Positions 9,301-17,073 of a stretch of DNA of 64,000 bases are shown here, piece after piece. Under the pieces are notes generated by a model. It was not told the DNA's origin and made no database searches. It was given only the letters and a program-made list of their open reading frames with translations. The position numbers and the translations under genes were made by a program. The stretch comes from Yinghuangia sp045039925 (GTDB taxonomy: Bacteria > Actinomycetota > Actinomycetes > Streptomycetales > Streptomycetaceae): the NCBI GenBank assembly GCA_045039925.1, contig CP108400.1:3348001-3412000 (forward strand), given 5' to 3'. Numbering within the stretch: the first letter of the stretch is position 1; every line of letters starts with the position of its first letter.

Positions 9301-10316
9301 AGGTGCGTCCCGCCCTCAAGGACCAGATCCAGACCCGCCTCGAACTGCGGCTCGGCGAGCCGATGGAGTCCGAGGTGGACCGGCGCATCGCGGTCAACGT
9401 GCCCACCGACGCGCCGGGGCGAGGTCTCACGCCCGAGGGCCTGCACTTCCTGGCCGCGCTGCCGCGCGTGGACGGTTCCGGCGACGCGTCCGACCTCGCC
9501 GACGGCGCGGCGGACCTCGTCGCCCGGGTCAAGGCGGCCTGGACCGGCGCGCCGGCGCCGCGCGTACGCATGCTGCCGCGCCTGCTGCCGTACGAGCAGC
9601 TGCCGACCCCCCACGCCCTCCCCGGCCGCCCCGTCCCGGTCGGCATCGACGAGACCGCGCTCGAACCGGTGTTCCTCGACTTCACCGCCGAGCCGAGCTT
9701 CGTGCTCTTCGGCGAGAGCGAGTCCGGCAAGAGCAGCTTCCTGCGTACGGTCGCCCGCGGCATCAGCGAGCGCTATACCCCCGAGGAAGCGCGCATCATC
9801 GCCGTCGACTACCGCCGCTCGCTGCTTGGCTCGGTGCCCGAGACACACCTGCTGCACTACGTCGCCGCGGGCCCGGCCCTCGGCCCCGCCGTCGCCCAGG
9901 TGTGCGACTCCCTCAGCCGCCGCATCCCCGGCCCCGAGGTCACCCAGGAGCAACTGCGCAACCGCAGCTGGTGGTCGGCCCCCGACGTCTTCTTCCTCAT
10001 CGACGACTACGACCTGGTGGCTTCCTCCTCCGGCAACCCGCTCGCGCCGCTCCTGGAATACCTCCCGCTCGCCCGCGACGTCGGCCTGCACCTCGTCATC
10101 GCCCGCAGCTCGGGCGGCGCGAGCCGGGCACTCTACGAACCCGTCATGCAGAAGCTCCTCGACCTCGGCACCGGCGGCCTCCTGCTGTCCGGCAACCGCG
10201 ACGAAGGCCCTCTGATCGGCGGCGTGCGCCCCACCCAACTCCCCCCGGGCCGAGGCCAATTGATCTCCCGCCGCCGAGGCACCCAAATGATCCAGGCCGC
10301 CTGGCTCGCCCACTGA
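6342..10316 (+). CDS. eccC: Type VII secretion ATPase EccC (three-domain FtsK/SpoIIIE type)
   Basis: A 1324-residue fused EccC, the motor that recognises and exports WXG100 substrates. Two hydrophobic segments near residues 40-85 anchor it. Three FtsK/SpoIIIE-like ATPase domains follow, with P-loops GATGSGKS near residue 473, GGPRSGKS near 838 and GESESGKS near 1124. The first domain has a good Walker B (LVIIIDEFSEL). The second Walker B is LVVDGW and lacks the acidic catalytic residue. The third is FFLIDDYD. EccC is a single gene here, not split into Ca and Cb. The chosen GTG has a GGGGG nine bases upstream and gives VIVKRPPR, the usual family N-terminus; an ORF running back to 6249 lacks support. 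Confidence 0.95.
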   Translation: MTVVIVKRPPRVFPPAVPSDELVLEAPPELDRPQEQGWMNSLMPMMTMLGSAGFLFMPGANKMMFVMGGMMMVSSLAMVVANIVRARRGNTPEMLDARRDYLRYLDQQRTKVRRTARRQRGAQLWTHPAPEQLWSVVAGGRRLWERRAGDADFAQVRLGTGRQRLATPLVAPQTAPLDDLEPLCAEAMRRFLLTQSMLDDLPMAVSLRSFYHLTLSGDEETVYGVARAMLGQLATLHSPDDVVIAAAVHRSKQRHWDWIKWLPHVQHTRESDGAGALRMVVDDLAEVERLLADELDNRPRFAATGAPVLDQPHVVVVLDGGTVPSGSVLAGSEGLQGVTVLEIVAGDLDELRGGLAIVAEPDRLVLEAATGTAYEGRPDVLTAPDAEALARGLAPLRLSGADGDEPLLANLDFTELMGVGDAASVDVTRTWRPRAPHDRLRVPIGLGESGEPVLLDLKESAMEGMGPHGLCVGATGSGKSELLRTLVLGLAMTHSSEILNFVLADFKGGATFSGMSDMPHVAAVITNLADDLTLVDRMRDSITGELTRRQELLRAAGNYANIHDYERARTAGAALEPLSSLVIIIDEFSELLTAKPDFIDMFIQIGRIGRSLGVHLLLASQRLEEGRLRGLDTYLSYRIGLRTFSAAESRAVLGVPDAYQLPPVPGSGLLKFDTESMSRFKAAYVSGPYRSTHQGASRTGGAPQPVLFTNEWTPEAAFVPAHATAPLPEPDPDLADPGTSSALADTVLDVIVRRMAGQGPPAHQVWLPPLGESPALDALFTSMAPLAATPDRGLAAAGWAGNGRLTAPLGVVDKPFEQRRDLMYIDLAGAAGHVLIVGGPRSGKSTLARTLIASLALTHTPAEAQFYCLDFGGGGLSSLNELPHVGGVAGRLDAEMVRRIVSEVAGIVDRREQLFRAQGIDSIATYRQRRARGQLPGELWGDVFLVVDGWMTVKNEFDALEATITEIATRGLGYGVHVVVTAGRWPEVRPALKDQIQTRLELRLGEPMESEVDRRIAVNVPTDAPGRGLTPEGLHFLAALPRVDGSGDASDLADGAADLVARVKAAWTGAPAPRVRMLPRLLPYEQLPTPHALPGRPVPVGIDETALEPVFLDFTAEPSFVLFGESESGKSSFLRTVARGISERYTPEEARIIAVDYRRSLLGSVPETHLLHYVAAGPALGPAVAQVCDSLSRRIPGPEVTQEQLRNRSWWSAPDVFFLIDDYDLVASSSGNPLAPLLEYLPLARDVGLHLVIARSSGGASRALYEPVMQKLLDLGTGGLLLSGNRDEGPLIGGVRPTQLPPGRGQLISRRRGTQMIQAAWLAH

Positions 10317-10332
10317 CCTCCACAGGAGCTTC

Positions 10333-10773
10333 GTGGCCACCGACCTTCGCGGCACGGTGGAGCAGCCCGCCGCACCGGGCGGCGTGGGCACAGTTTGCGG
10401 GGTCGACGGACTGGGCCTGGCACAGCGTCCGGGAGCGAGCTGGGCAGTGACGACGGCGCAGTCCCCGACGTGGTCCGAATGCATCGTACGCACTGCCCCG
10501 AACGGCGCCGTGGTCTTGAGGTACGTCCAACTGCGCGGAGTACTGGCGAACTTGCTGGAGCCGCCGCCGACGGAGCGGTTCAAGGCCGACGGCGGCTCGC
10601 GCGGGGACCAGACCTACATCGGCGCCACGCGGTGCGGCAGCGTCCCGGTGATCAACACCATGCGGCTGGGCACCGGCCTGCGGGCGGCCGACGGCCGTCC
10701 GCTGGAGATCGAGCGCGCCTTCGTCGCCGTGTCCGACGTCTTCGCCGGACGCGCGGGGTGTGCCGCGACGTAG
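10333..10773 (+). CDS. Uncharacterised protein downstream of eccC
   Basis: A 146-residue protein I do not recognise. It starts 16 bases after eccC with an AGGAG seven bases before a GTG, so it is probably co-transcribed with eccC. The sequence is globular-looking with no signal peptide or membrane segment and four cysteines (in TVCGV, SECIV, TRCGS and AGCAA). The ends of this gene and the convergent beta-glucosidase gene are only four bases apart. A role in secretion is only suggested by position. Confidence 0.6.
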   Translation: MATDLRGTVEQPAAPGGVGTVCGVDGLGLAQRPGASWAVTTAQSPTWSECIVRTAPNGAVVLRYVQLRGVLANLLEPPPTERFKADGGSRGDQTYIGATRCGSVPVINTMRLGTGLRAADGRPLEIERAFVAVSDVFAGRAGCAAT

Positions 10774-10777
10774 CCGG

Positions 10778-12118
10778 TCAGTGCATGGCGGTGATGAGGT
10801 TGCGGTACCAGTGGGCGGAGGCTTTGGGGGTGCGCTTGCGGGTGGCGAAGTCGACGTGGACCAGGCCGAAGCGCTGGTGGTAGCCCTCGGCCCATTCGAA
10901 GTTGTCGAGGAGGGACCAGACCAGGTAGCCGCGTACGTCGACGCCCGCGGCGCGGGCCGCGGCGACGGCGCGGATGTGGCCGTCGAGGTAGGCGATGCGC
11001 TCGGGGTCCGGGACGGTGGTGTCGGAGGGCCCCGGGTCGGGGTCCGGGTAGGAGCAGCCGTTCTCGGTGATGTAGACGGGCGGCAGGTCGTAGCGGGTGT
11101 TGAGGTCGACCAGGAGGTCGGTCAGGCCCTCCGGTACGACGGGCCAGTCGAATCCGGTGCGCGGCACGCCGGTGATGCCGGCGTCCGTGAACGGGAGGGC
11201 GGCGTCGGGGCCTTCGGGGGCGGCGATGCGCGTGGGGTTGTAGTAGTTGACGCCGAAGCCGTCGAGCGGCGCGGAGATCAGGTCGAGGTCGCCGTCGGCG
11301 ACTCCGGGGACCTCGGACACGCCGTATGCGGTCAGGTCGGGGTAGCGGCCCTGGAAGACGGGGTCGAGGAACAGCCGGTTGTGCAGGGCGTCGTAGGCGG
11401 CCGCGGCGGCGGTGTCGGCCGGGTCGGTGGACGCCGGGCGTACGGGTGTGTGGTTGTTCGTCAGCAGGACCTGGGGCGCTCCCGCGGCGCGGAGCGCGGC
11501 GGTGCCCAGGCCGTGCGCGAGCAGCAGGTGGTGTGCCGCCGGGAGGGCGTCCATCAGCAGGGCCTTGCCGGGGGCGTGCACTCCGAGCGCGTACCCGAAC
11601 GCCATCTGCACGAAGGGCTCGTTGAGGGTCGTCCAGTGCGCGACGCGGTCGCCGAGGCGCGCGTGGACGATCTGGGTGTAGTCGGCGAAGCGGTACGCGG
11701 TGTCGCGCGCCAACCAGCCGCCCGCGTCCTCGAGTTCCTGCGGCAGGTCCCAGTGGTGCAGGGTGAGGAACGGCGTGATGCCGTGCGCGGCCAGTTCGTC
11801 GACCAGCCGGTCGTAGAAGTCCAGCCCCTTGGTGTTGGGCGCTCCGCTGCCGCCGGGCTGGACGCGGGACCATGAGACCGAGAACCGGTAGGCGTTCAGG
11901 CCGAGTTCGGCCATGATCGCGACGTCTTCGCGGTAGCGGTGGTAGTGGTCGCACGCCACCTCGCCGGTGTGGCCGTCGCGGACCCGCCCGGGTTCGGCGC
12001 AGAAGGTGTCCCAGGTGGAAGGGCCCCGGCCGTCCTCGTCGACCGCTCCCTCGATCTGGTACGCGGCGGTCGCCGTGCCCCACAGGAAGTCCGCGGGGAA
12101 TCGCGGCATCGGCTCCAT
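10778..12118 (-). CDS. Family 1 glycoside hydrolase (beta-glucosidase)
   Basis: A 446-residue GH1 retaining beta-glucosidase, complete for the family. The N-terminal signature FLWGTATAAYQIEG, the acid/base TLNEP and the nucleophile motif YITENGC are all present. It has no signal peptide, so it should hydrolyse imported beta-glucosides such as cellobiose in the cytoplasm. I chose ATG at 12118, which has a GGAGG five bases upstream; a GTG two codons earlier overlaps that site. It interrupts the secretion locus and is read against eccC; no sugar transporter or LacI regulator is adjacent, so it looks like a stand-alone gene. Confidence 0.93.
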   Translation of the reverse strand: MEPMPRFPADFLWGTATAAYQIEGAVDEDGRGPSTWDTFCAEPGRVRDGHTGEVACDHYHRYREDVAIMAELGLNAYRFSVSWSRVQPGGSGAPNTKGLDFYDRLVDELAAHGITPFLTLHHWDLPQELEDAGGWLARDTAYRFADYTQIVHARLGDRVAHWTTLNEPFVQMAFGYALGVHAPGKALLMDALPAAHHLLLAHGLGTAALRAAGAPQVLLTNNHTPVRPASTDPADTAAAAAYDALHNRLFLDPVFQGRYPDLTAYGVSEVPGVADGDLDLISAPLDGFGVNYYNPTRIAAPEGPDAALPFTDAGITGVPRTGFDWPVVPEGLTDLLVDLNTRYDLPPVYITENGCSYPDPDPGPSDTTVPDPERIAYLDGHIRAVAAARAAGVDVRGYLVWSLLDNFEWAEGYHQRFGLVHVDFATRKRTPKASAHWYRNLITAMH

Positions 12119-12196
12119 GTGCACCTCCGGTCGGTCGCCGACGCCGCCGGGCCCCGCGCGTGGCCGGAGACGTCGGCAAACCGGCCGGTACGGACG

Positions 12197-12928
12197 CTAC
12201 TTAACCGTGTTCAGCTTGTCGATCTGCTTCACCACCAGGGCCGCGTCCGGCAGGCGGCCCGGTCCTCCGGAGGTGTCGGCGACGGCGAAGTCGGCGAGGG
12301 TGTCGCCGACGCGGGCGATGACGTACTGCGCGGTGACCTCCTGGCCGTCCGCCGTGGTGACCAGCTTCACCGCGAGGGATTCCTCGCCGTACGTCGGCGC
12401 GGGCACCGTCGCGGCGGTGTACGCGACCACCTCGCCGGCCTCGGTCTTGCCGGTGAACGCGGCGCAGTTGGGCAGCGCGGCGAGGCCCTGGCCGAGGAGT
12501 TGCGAGGCGTACCCGGCGGGGAACGAGGCGAGCAGGACGACGACGACCTCCGCGCCGCCCCCGGGTGTCTCGATCATGGCGCTCGCGGTGCCGACCGGCG
12601 TGTCCCCGGTCGCCTGCACGCTGAGGAGGTCCATCACCGGCCGGCACGCGGGATCGTCGGTGACGGCGGTCTCGCCGTCGGGTCGGACGGACGGTGTGAC
12701 GGTGGTGCCGTCGGTGAAGTCCGCGGTGGTGACGAGCGCCGCCTGGAGCTGGTCGGAGGTCGGCGGGGCCGGTGGCCCGGGGCTGCCGGACGCGCCCGGC
12801 GAGTCGCCGTCGCATGCCGCCGCGCCCGTGACGAGCAGGACGAGGGCGGTCGCGAGTCCGAGGGCGGGGCCCGCCCGCCGCGCACGCCGCCAGGCACCCG
12901 GTCGGTCGGGTCGGCGGGACGGCTGCAT
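12197..12928 (-). CDS. Putative lipoprotein, unknown function
   Basis: A 243-residue predicted lipoprotein. The N-terminus is basic, then hydrophobic (LGLATALVLLVTG), ending in a lipobox with Cys39 (GAAAC). A Ser/Gly/Pro linker leads to a soluble domain of about 185 residues with two further cysteines (in PACRPV and PNCAAF) that could form a disulfide. The fold vaguely recalls PknH-sensor-like extracellular lipoproteins of actinobacteria, but no motif allows a firm call. It follows mycP by 66 bp on the same strand, so it may be exported alongside or assist the ESX system. Confidence 0.75.
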   Translation of the reverse strand: MQPSRRPDRPGAWRRARRAGPALGLATALVLLVTGAAACDGDSPGASGSPGPPAPPTSDQLQAALVTTADFTDGTTVTPSVRPDGETAVTDDPACRPVMDLLSVQATGDTPVGTASAMIETPGGGAEVVVVLLASFPAGYASQLLGQGLAALPNCAAFTGKTEAGEVVAYTAATVPAPTYGEESLAVKLVTTADGQEVTAQYVIARVGDTLADFAVADTSGGPGRLPDAALVVKQIDKLNTVK

Positions 12929-12994
12929 GGCGGACTCCCCCGGGGTATGCGCGATTTCCGGCCTTCCCGCGGGTATCCCCCGGTGCCGCGCCGC

Positions 12995-14242
12995 TCAAGC
13001 GCGCCCGCGTCTCCTCGCGTCGCGCAGCACCACGGCACCGCTGACGAGCAGGAGGACACCGGCCAGGCCGACGGCCGCCACCACGGTTCCGGTCTGCCGG
13101 TCGCGCTCGGCCCGCGTGGGGCCGAAGGAGAGCGGTTCGACGTGCACGGGGGCGGCCTGCGGCGGCAGCATCCCGGTCTCGACCGGCTTCAGGCCTGGCT
13201 CCCCGTCGAAGGTGACGGCCTTGAGCGGGTCGACGACGCCCCACCCGCTGCCGTCCTTGCTGCCGGCCTGGCCGCGCTGCGCGGTCTGCTCGATGACCGT
13301 GATGACCTGGCGTGCCTTCCAGGTGGGGTGGAGGGAGCGCACGAGCGCGGCGACCGCGGACGCGTAGGGCGCGGCGTACGACGTGCCGCTGCCGGAGCAG
13401 TGTCCGCCCTTGGGGACGGTCGACCAGATGTCGACGCCCGGGGCGAGCACACCGACGTACGGCTTGTTCTGCGAGAACGCCGCGCGGTCGTTGTTGCGGT
13501 CGGACGCGCCGACGGCGAGCACGCCTTCGTACATGGCGGGGTACGTGTCGAGGTTGTCCTTGTCGCCGCGGTTTCCGGCGGCGGCGACCACGACGGCGTC
13601 CTTGACGTCGACGGCGTAGCGGATCGCCGCTTCCAGGCGCGGATCGGGTGCCGTTCCGTTCGGCCCGCTGGTCTCCTGGGAGATGTTGATGACCTTGGCG
13701 CCCTGGTCGGCGGCGTAGCGGATGGCGCTGATCAGCGTCTCGACGTTGCCCTTCTGGGCGTCGGTGCCGCCGTTCTGCCGGATCGGCAGGATCATGGCGT
13801 CGCGGGCGAGTCCGGTGAACCCGGTGTCGTCGCGGTGCCGCGCCGCGATGATGCCCGCCGCCATCGTGCCGTGGCTGTTCTCGTCGACCTTTCCGCCGGT
13901 GCCCGTCGCGAAGTCGTCCCGCCCCTTGTCGCTGAGGGCAGGCGCCAGTTGGGGGTTGCCCGCGTCGACGCCGGAGTCGATGACCGCGACCAGCACGCCT
14001 CGGCCGGTCGCCTTGGACCACAGCTGGTCGAGCATCACGCGTTGCAGGGCCCACGGCTTGCCCTTGAGAGGGGGCGCCGGGAAGGTGCATTCGCCTTCGG
14101 CGGACAGGCGTATCTGCGGGGGCGGCGGTGCGGGTTGCGCCGGGTCGGGCGCGGCCCCGAGAGCGGGCGCCGCACACAGGGCGCACAGCAGGGCGAACGC
14201 GGCCGACAGCGCACCGCCGCGGCGGCGCGGGACGGTGGGCAC
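12995..14242 (-). CDS. mycP: Mycosin, type VII secretion-associated subtilisin-like serine protease
   Basis: A 415-residue S8 protease of the mycosin family, a membrane-anchored ESX component acting on the outer face. Order: signal peptide (about 1-33, ending ALGAA), propeptide-like segment, catalytic domain with Asp89 (VIDSGVD), His124 (NSHGT) and Ser288 (GTSYAAP), then a C-terminal membrane helix (VVAAVGLAGVLLLVSGAVVL) and a basic tail. The oxyanion region AAAGNRGD is present. The GTG chosen has a GGAGG twelve bases upstream, a long spacing; the open frame upstream of it is probably not translated. It follows esxA on the same strand. Confidence 0.93.
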   Translation of the reverse strand: MPTVPRRRGGALSAAFALLCALCAAPALGAAPDPAQPAPPPPQIRLSAEGECTFPAPPLKGKPWALQRVMLDQLWSKATGRGVLVAVIDSGVDAGNPQLAPALSDKGRDDFATGTGGKVDENSHGTMAAGIIAARHRDDTGFTGLARDAMILPIRQNGGTDAQKGNVETLISAIRYAADQGAKVINISQETSGPNGTAPDPRLEAAIRYAVDVKDAVVVAAAGNRGDKDNLDTYPAMYEGVLAVGASDRNNDRAAFSQNKPYVGVLAPGVDIWSTVPKGGHCSGSGTSYAAPYASAVAALVRSLHPTWKARQVITVIEQTAQRGQAGSKDGSGWGVVDPLKAVTFDGEPGLKPVETGMLPPQAAPVHVEPLSFGPTRAERDRQTGTVVAAVGLAGVLLLVSGAVVLRDARRRGRA

Positions 14243-14405
14243 GGTGGGTGGAATCCTCCGGTGGGCGGCGGGGGGCGGTACGCGGCGGCGGTCCGGCGGA
14301 CCGGTCAGCGCGCGCCCGCACGGCAGGAGGGAGGGACGGCGTTGCCGCCGTCCCTCCGGGTGGCCTTCACCTGCGCGGGCCGGCCGGGGCGGGCCGACGC
14401 CTCGG

Positions 14406-14696
14406 TCAGCCCCACATCTTCGCGTTCGCGGACTCCGTCTGCTGGTAGACATCCGCCGTCTGGGTCAGCGCGCCGGCGATCTGGTCGAGCAGCGCGCAGA
14501 GCGAGGTCTGCGCCTCGGTCCACTTGGCCTGCCGGATCATGTAGTCCGAGTGGGCCTGGCCTTCCCAGGTGGCGGCGACCGCGTCGACCTGGCGCTTGAG
14601 TTCGTCGAGCCGCGACTTGATGTCGCCGTTGATGGTGCGGATCTGGCCCGCGGCTTCCTGAATGGTGGCAAACGTTACGACAATGGGCGAACCCAT
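14406..14696 (-). CDS. esxA: WXG100 family protein (EsxA position)
   Basis: A 96-residue WXG100 helical-hairpin protein, the second of a tandem pair. The turn motif is WEG near residue 44, and both flanking regions are predicted long helices. Its C-terminal region contains YQQTE, fitting the YxxxD/E secretion signal of type VII substrates. ATG with GGGGAG five bases upstream. By analogy with mycobacterial order it is named EsxA because it is the downstream gene; the A/B assignment is by position only. The two proteins should form a heterodimer or homodimers exported through EccC. Confidence 0.92.
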   Translation of the reverse strand: MGSPIVVTFATIQEAAGQIRTINGDIKSRLDELKRQVDAVAATWEGQAHSDYMIRQAKWTEAQTSLCALLDQIAGALTQTADVYQQTESANAKMWG

Positions 14697-14770
14697 GGTG
14701 ACTCCCCGATTTTGTGAAGAACAAGAGGGCCTTGACGGCGAGGAGGCCGGGGCGGGCCCGGCCCGGGAGA

Positions 14771-14817
14771 GCCCGAGGAGGCGTACCGCGACTGCCGCGT
14801 CGGCACCGCCTCCGGGC
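14771..14817 (-). other. Hairpin between esxB and esxA
   Basis: Inverted repeat in the 133-bp gap: GGAGGCG pairs with CGCCTCC and is extended by GCCC with GGGC past a 2-base bulge, around a 23-base central segment. No U-tract follows. It could stabilise the upstream esxB message or give unequal expression of the two genes. Confidence 0.4.
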
Positions 14818-14829
14818 CTGACCGGCTGA

Positions 14830-15141
14830 TCAGCCGAGCGCGGACGTGATCTGGCTGATCTGCGCCTTGTTCGCTTCTTCGGTCTGTGCGTAGTTGATCG
14901 CACCCTTGCCCATCAGCACGCCGATGTCGTCCAGCTGCTGGTTGAGCTGCGTCAGAAGGACGTTCACGCGGTCCTGAAGCGTGTCGAACGCCCGGAAGGC
15001 GTCGCCCTGCCAGCCCGCCTGCACGAAGTCCACGATCCCGTTGAACCTGGTGATCTGGCCCTGGATCGCAGCCTGTTCGCTGTCGATCTTCTTCGCCAGC
15101 GCGTCAAGTTGCTCGGTAGTCGCCTTGAATGAACCCGCCAT
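14830..15141 (-). CDS. esxB: WXG100 family protein (EsxB position)
   Basis: A 103-residue WXG100 protein, first of the tandem pair. The hairpin turn is WQG near residue 44, between two amphipathic helices. The C-terminal tail carries YAQTE, again a YxxxD/E-type export signal. ATG preceded by a GGTGG-type site four bases away. The large ORF that extends upstream to 15234 crosses the candidate promoter and is not used. Expected to dimerise with the neighbouring EsxA and to be secreted by the EccBCDE-MycP machine encoded around it. Confidence 0.92.
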   Translation of the reverse strand: MAGSFKATTEQLDALAKKIDSEQAAIQGQITRFNGIVDFVQAGWQGDAFRAFDTLQDRVNVLLTQLNQQLDDIGVLMGKGAINYAQTEEANKAQISQITSALG

Positions 15142-15178
15142 GATCCACCATCCCCCATGAGTGACCGTTGGTGCGCCG

Positions 15179-15208
15179 ACTCTAACGGTTGTTCGCCGCG
15201 CCTCCCAA
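15179..15208 (-). promoter_or_regulatory. Candidate esxBA promoter
   Basis: On the minus strand TTGGGA (-35) and TAGAGT (-10) are spaced 18 bp apart; transcription would start about 30 bases before the esxB ATG. The -10 lies in CCGTTAGAGT, identical over ten bases to a site 75 bases before eccD, which suggests a shared sigma factor or regulator for the ESX genes. Confidence 0.5.
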
Positions 15209-15344
15209 GCCACGCCATACCCCTGGTTACCCAAGCTTTACGTCGATCTTGCCCAACTCCCCTTGCGCAATGGGCAAGTCACGACTCGTGGAAATCCGAC
15301 ACCCAAGATCCCCGCACCATGAATCTGACGAACCGTCAATTCCG

Positions 15345-15424
15345 TTGCGGATCAAGGGGTTTGCGGATCACAGGGGTTTCGGATCAAGACGTTTGCTGAT
15401 CAAGACGTCTGCGGATTCCGCGCG
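15345..15424. repeat. 16-bp tandem repeat array over the eccB 3' end
   Basis: Units of exactly 16 bp begin at 15345, 15361, 15377, 15393 and (degenerate) 15409. The first four share the core GATCA at the same phase; consensus TTGCGGATCAAGACGT. The GAT cores fall at 15350, 15366, 15382, 15398 and 15414. The eccB stop codon lies in unit 4, so three and a half units are non-coding and the rest encode the last residues of EccB. Position, about 140 bp upstream of the esxB -35, suggests an iteron-like regulator array. Confidence 0.85.
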
Positions 15425-16902
15425 GCATCCACGCTGAGCGGCACGCTCACCGGCATCAGCCCCGTCCAGGACCTCGGCACCGGCGTCGGCTCAACTCCCT
15501 TGTACCCCAGGCGGATCTTGGCCTCGCTGTCCGCCCCCGGCGCCGGCGCCGCACCGCCTTCCTTCGGCGGATCGTTCACGATCTGGTGGCGCAGCCCGGC
15601 ATCGGTGACCAGGAAGACGATGCCGGTCTTGTCGTCGGCTCGGCCCGTCAACTCACGGACCAGCGCGCCTGCTCCGGGCTCCACGTACACCCCGCCCATA
15701 CCGTCCACCAGGCGCGCGGGCAGCGCGGTCCACGCGGACTGCTGCGTCTGCGCGACACCGCCGCTGTAGGTCCCGGTGTACGTGTTGCACACCGTCGTCC
15801 GCCCCTTGTCCACCGGCGCGTCGACGCGGTTCACCATCTGGGGCAGCTCGGTCGGCCAGCCCTTCTCGTCGCCGTACGGCGTCCCCTGGCTGATCGTCGC
15901 CCCCAACTCGCTCACCGCCACCGGGAACGCCGAGGGCAGCCGGTCCTTGTACACCTTCGCGCGCGCATCCGGCCGCAGCGTCATCAGCGCCGCCACCAGG
16001 CGGCTGACCGGCAGCACCGCGTCCTTGCCCACCACGTAGTACTGGTTGCCGCTCTCGGCCCTGAGCACCGTGCCGACCGTGCGGAACTGATCGGGAATCT
16101 CCACGGTCGCCGGCGTCCCGTAGTGCGGGATCGACGGGAAGTCGATGTCCTCGCCGGGCTCCAGGGTGTCCAGCCACTCCTTGCTCACCGTCTGGGGATT
16201 CACCCCGTCGAGTTCCAGCGCGGTGCGCACCTGCCTGCTCGCGATCTTGTACGTGCGCCCGTTCTGCACCAGGAACAACGGTGCCTTCAGCGCGTCCGCG
16301 GCGTTGTCCTCGTGCTGCTGCACGAAGAGCGCCTCGGCGCCCTGGAGGATTCCGAACTCCGGTGCGGCGCCGATGAACAGGCTCCGCTGCGGCTTCGCGC
16401 CGACGTCGTTCTTGTTGTCCGCGGTCACCACCGGACGCTCGCACACCGTCCAGGTCTTCGGCCGCCGCACTTCCTTCGCCGACGGGAGCCGGTCGGGCGC
16501 CTCGGGGATGCCGAGCGGCGCGCCGTGGTCGACGCTGTTGAGCGCCTTCTCCGGCACCAGGTTGACCTTGAACTTGCCGGGATCGAGCAGGAGCCGGCCC
16601 GAGGCGATGTTGAGAACCGGGTGCAACTTCCCTTCCAGATAGACGTATCGGCTCGCCGAGTCACGCCCCACTATCAGGCTGCCCTTGTTCTTCCACCCCG
16701 GCGGCACACCCGGCCTGATCAGCCCGTACACCCCGAACGCGGTGAGGATGAGGGCAGCCACGACGATCCCCGGAAGGATGGCACGGAAGGGCCGCGGGGC
16801 CTTCTCCTCCGAGCCGTTCGCCTGCACGGGTTGCAGGAACCCGGCCACCAGGCGGCGGCGCGCGAAGTTGTACGCATCCAGTTGTTCACGACGCGATGCC
16901 AT
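15400..16902 (-). CDS. eccB: Type VII secretion protein EccB
   Basis: A 500-residue EccB, the ESX membrane component with one N-terminal transmembrane helix (about residues 41-62) and a large extracytoplasmic domain built of R-repeats. The start MASRREQLDAYNFARRRL is the characteristic EccB N-terminus; two cysteines (in WTVCERP and TTVCNTY) match the usual periplasmic disulfide pair. ATG with GGGGAG four bases upstream. It diverges from eccE across 171 bp and precedes esxB. Its last codons lie in the 16-bp repeat array, so the extreme C-terminus (NPQTS) may be repeat-derived. Confidence 0.93.
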   Translation of the reverse strand: MASRREQLDAYNFARRRLVAGFLQPVQANGSEEKAPRPFRAILPGIVVAALILTAFGVYGLIRPGVPPGWKNKGSLIVGRDSASRYVYLEGKLHPVLNIASGRLLLDPGKFKVNLVPEKALNSVDHGAPLGIPEAPDRLPSAKEVRRPKTWTVCERPVVTADNKNDVGAKPQRSLFIGAAPEFGILQGAEALFVQQHEDNAADALKAPLFLVQNGRTYKIASRQVRTALELDGVNPQTVSKEWLDTLEPGEDIDFPSIPHYGTPATVEIPDQFRTVGTVLRAESGNQYYVVGKDAVLPVSRLVAALMTLRPDARAKVYKDRLPSAFPVAVSELGATISQGTPYGDEKGWPTELPQMVNRVDAPVDKGRTTVCNTYTGTYSGGVAQTQQSAWTALPARLVDGMGGVYVEPGAGALVRELTGRADDKTGIVFLVTDAGLRHQIVNDPPKEGGAAPAPGADSEAKIRLGYKGVEPTPVPRSWTGLMPVSVPLSVDAARNPQTS

Positions 16903-17073
16903 CGTTCTCCCCGTTTCGACGATTGGCGTGCGGCAGCGTACTCAACCATGCGGTCGGCGCGCCACGCATGCTCGCGTGCTACCGCGCGGCGCGGCGCGGC
17001 CGTACCGTACGGTGTTCCGCACCGGACGCGTTGGTCCACCGCCGCGCCGTTGTACTCAGGGGGATGTACCAAG

